Positions 39,927 to 39,934 of a stretch of 39,934 bases of DNA are shown piece after piece; position 1 is the first letter of the stretch; each line of letters starts with the position of its first letter. The stretch comes from an uncultured Eubacteriales bacterium. Its GTDB lineage: Bacteria; Bacillota; Clostridia; Peptostreptococcales; Anaerovoracaceae. A model generated the notes under the pieces. That model was not told where the DNA came from. It saw only the letters and a list, made by a program, of their open reading frames with translations, and searched no databases. Made by a program: the position numbers and the translations under genes. Location: contig URGK01000012.1 of assembly GCA_900547295.1 (NCBI GenBank), positions 1 to 39,934 of the forward strand. Reading direction: 5' to 3'.

Positions 39927-39934
39927 TTTCAGAC

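Noticed and set aside
1..39934. CRISPR array, tRNA or rRNA genes, prophage genes, replication origin
   Set aside because: No regularly spaced repeats, tRNA cloverleaf motifs, rRNA segments, phage structural genes or DnaA-box clusters were seen on either strand.

Overview
The window looks like chromosomal DNA of a low-to-mid GC Gram-positive anaerobe, most likely a member of the Clostridia. The reasons are the Firmicutes-length ribosomal protein S12, an L10 leader RNA, a class B sortase, a PepV-type dipeptidase, strong AGGAGG ribosome binding sites and TTGACA/TATAAT promoters. I cannot name the genus safely. Every gene I can support lies on the minus strand, so transcription runs from high to low coordinates and 'upstream' below means a higher coordinate.

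Region 1 (about 1-1,100): a structured repeat resembling the right end/omega-RNA of IS200/IS605 elements, then an Rpn-type PD-(D/E)XK nuclease gene that has lost its 5' end.

Region 2 (1,115-14,392): one 13.3-kb, tightly packed run of 13 genes behind a good promoter. In transcription order it encodes a GH3-like adenylating enzyme, a MATE transporter fused to a degenerate RsbW-like ATPase domain, a membrane SpoIIE/RsbU-type phosphatase, a stand-alone RsbW-like kinase, a short HlyD-like NHLM secretion protein, a C39 peptidase-ABC exporter, a second NHLM-type ABC exporter, two small double-glycine-leader peptides whose cores are LysM domains, a small conserved protein, a radical SAM/SPASM enzyme, a 61-residue protein with a leader-like AAG motif and an ECF-like sigma factor. 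I read this as a RiPP-style maturation and export system whose cargo is a pair of mini-LysM proteins, coupled to a partner-switching signalling module. This is the most novel part of the window.

Region 3 (14,524-33,054): a small secreted Ig-like protein gene behind a promoter followed directly by a terminator-like hairpin, then the ribosomal and transcription core in two blocks. Block A is rpoB-rpoC-rpsL-rpsG-fusA-tuf; block B is rpmG-secE-nusG-rplK-rplA-rplJ-rplL. Block B lies downstream of block A, so the usual rplJL-rpoBC junction is broken. An Ig-like lipoprotein gene and an M20 peptidase gene sit between the blocks. The rpsL-rpsG gap holds a multi-hairpin RNA with a predicted kissing loop.

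Region 4 (33,265-39,934): a class B sortase after a MATE transporter, a LysR regulator after a PepV-like dipeptidase, a NifU-like scaffold after an orphan LivJ-type binding lipoprotein, and a DUF2284 metal-binding protein whose 5' end runs into a second copy of the omega-RNA-like repeat at the right edge. The two terminal copies differ by compensatory changes, which supports a conserved RNA fold.
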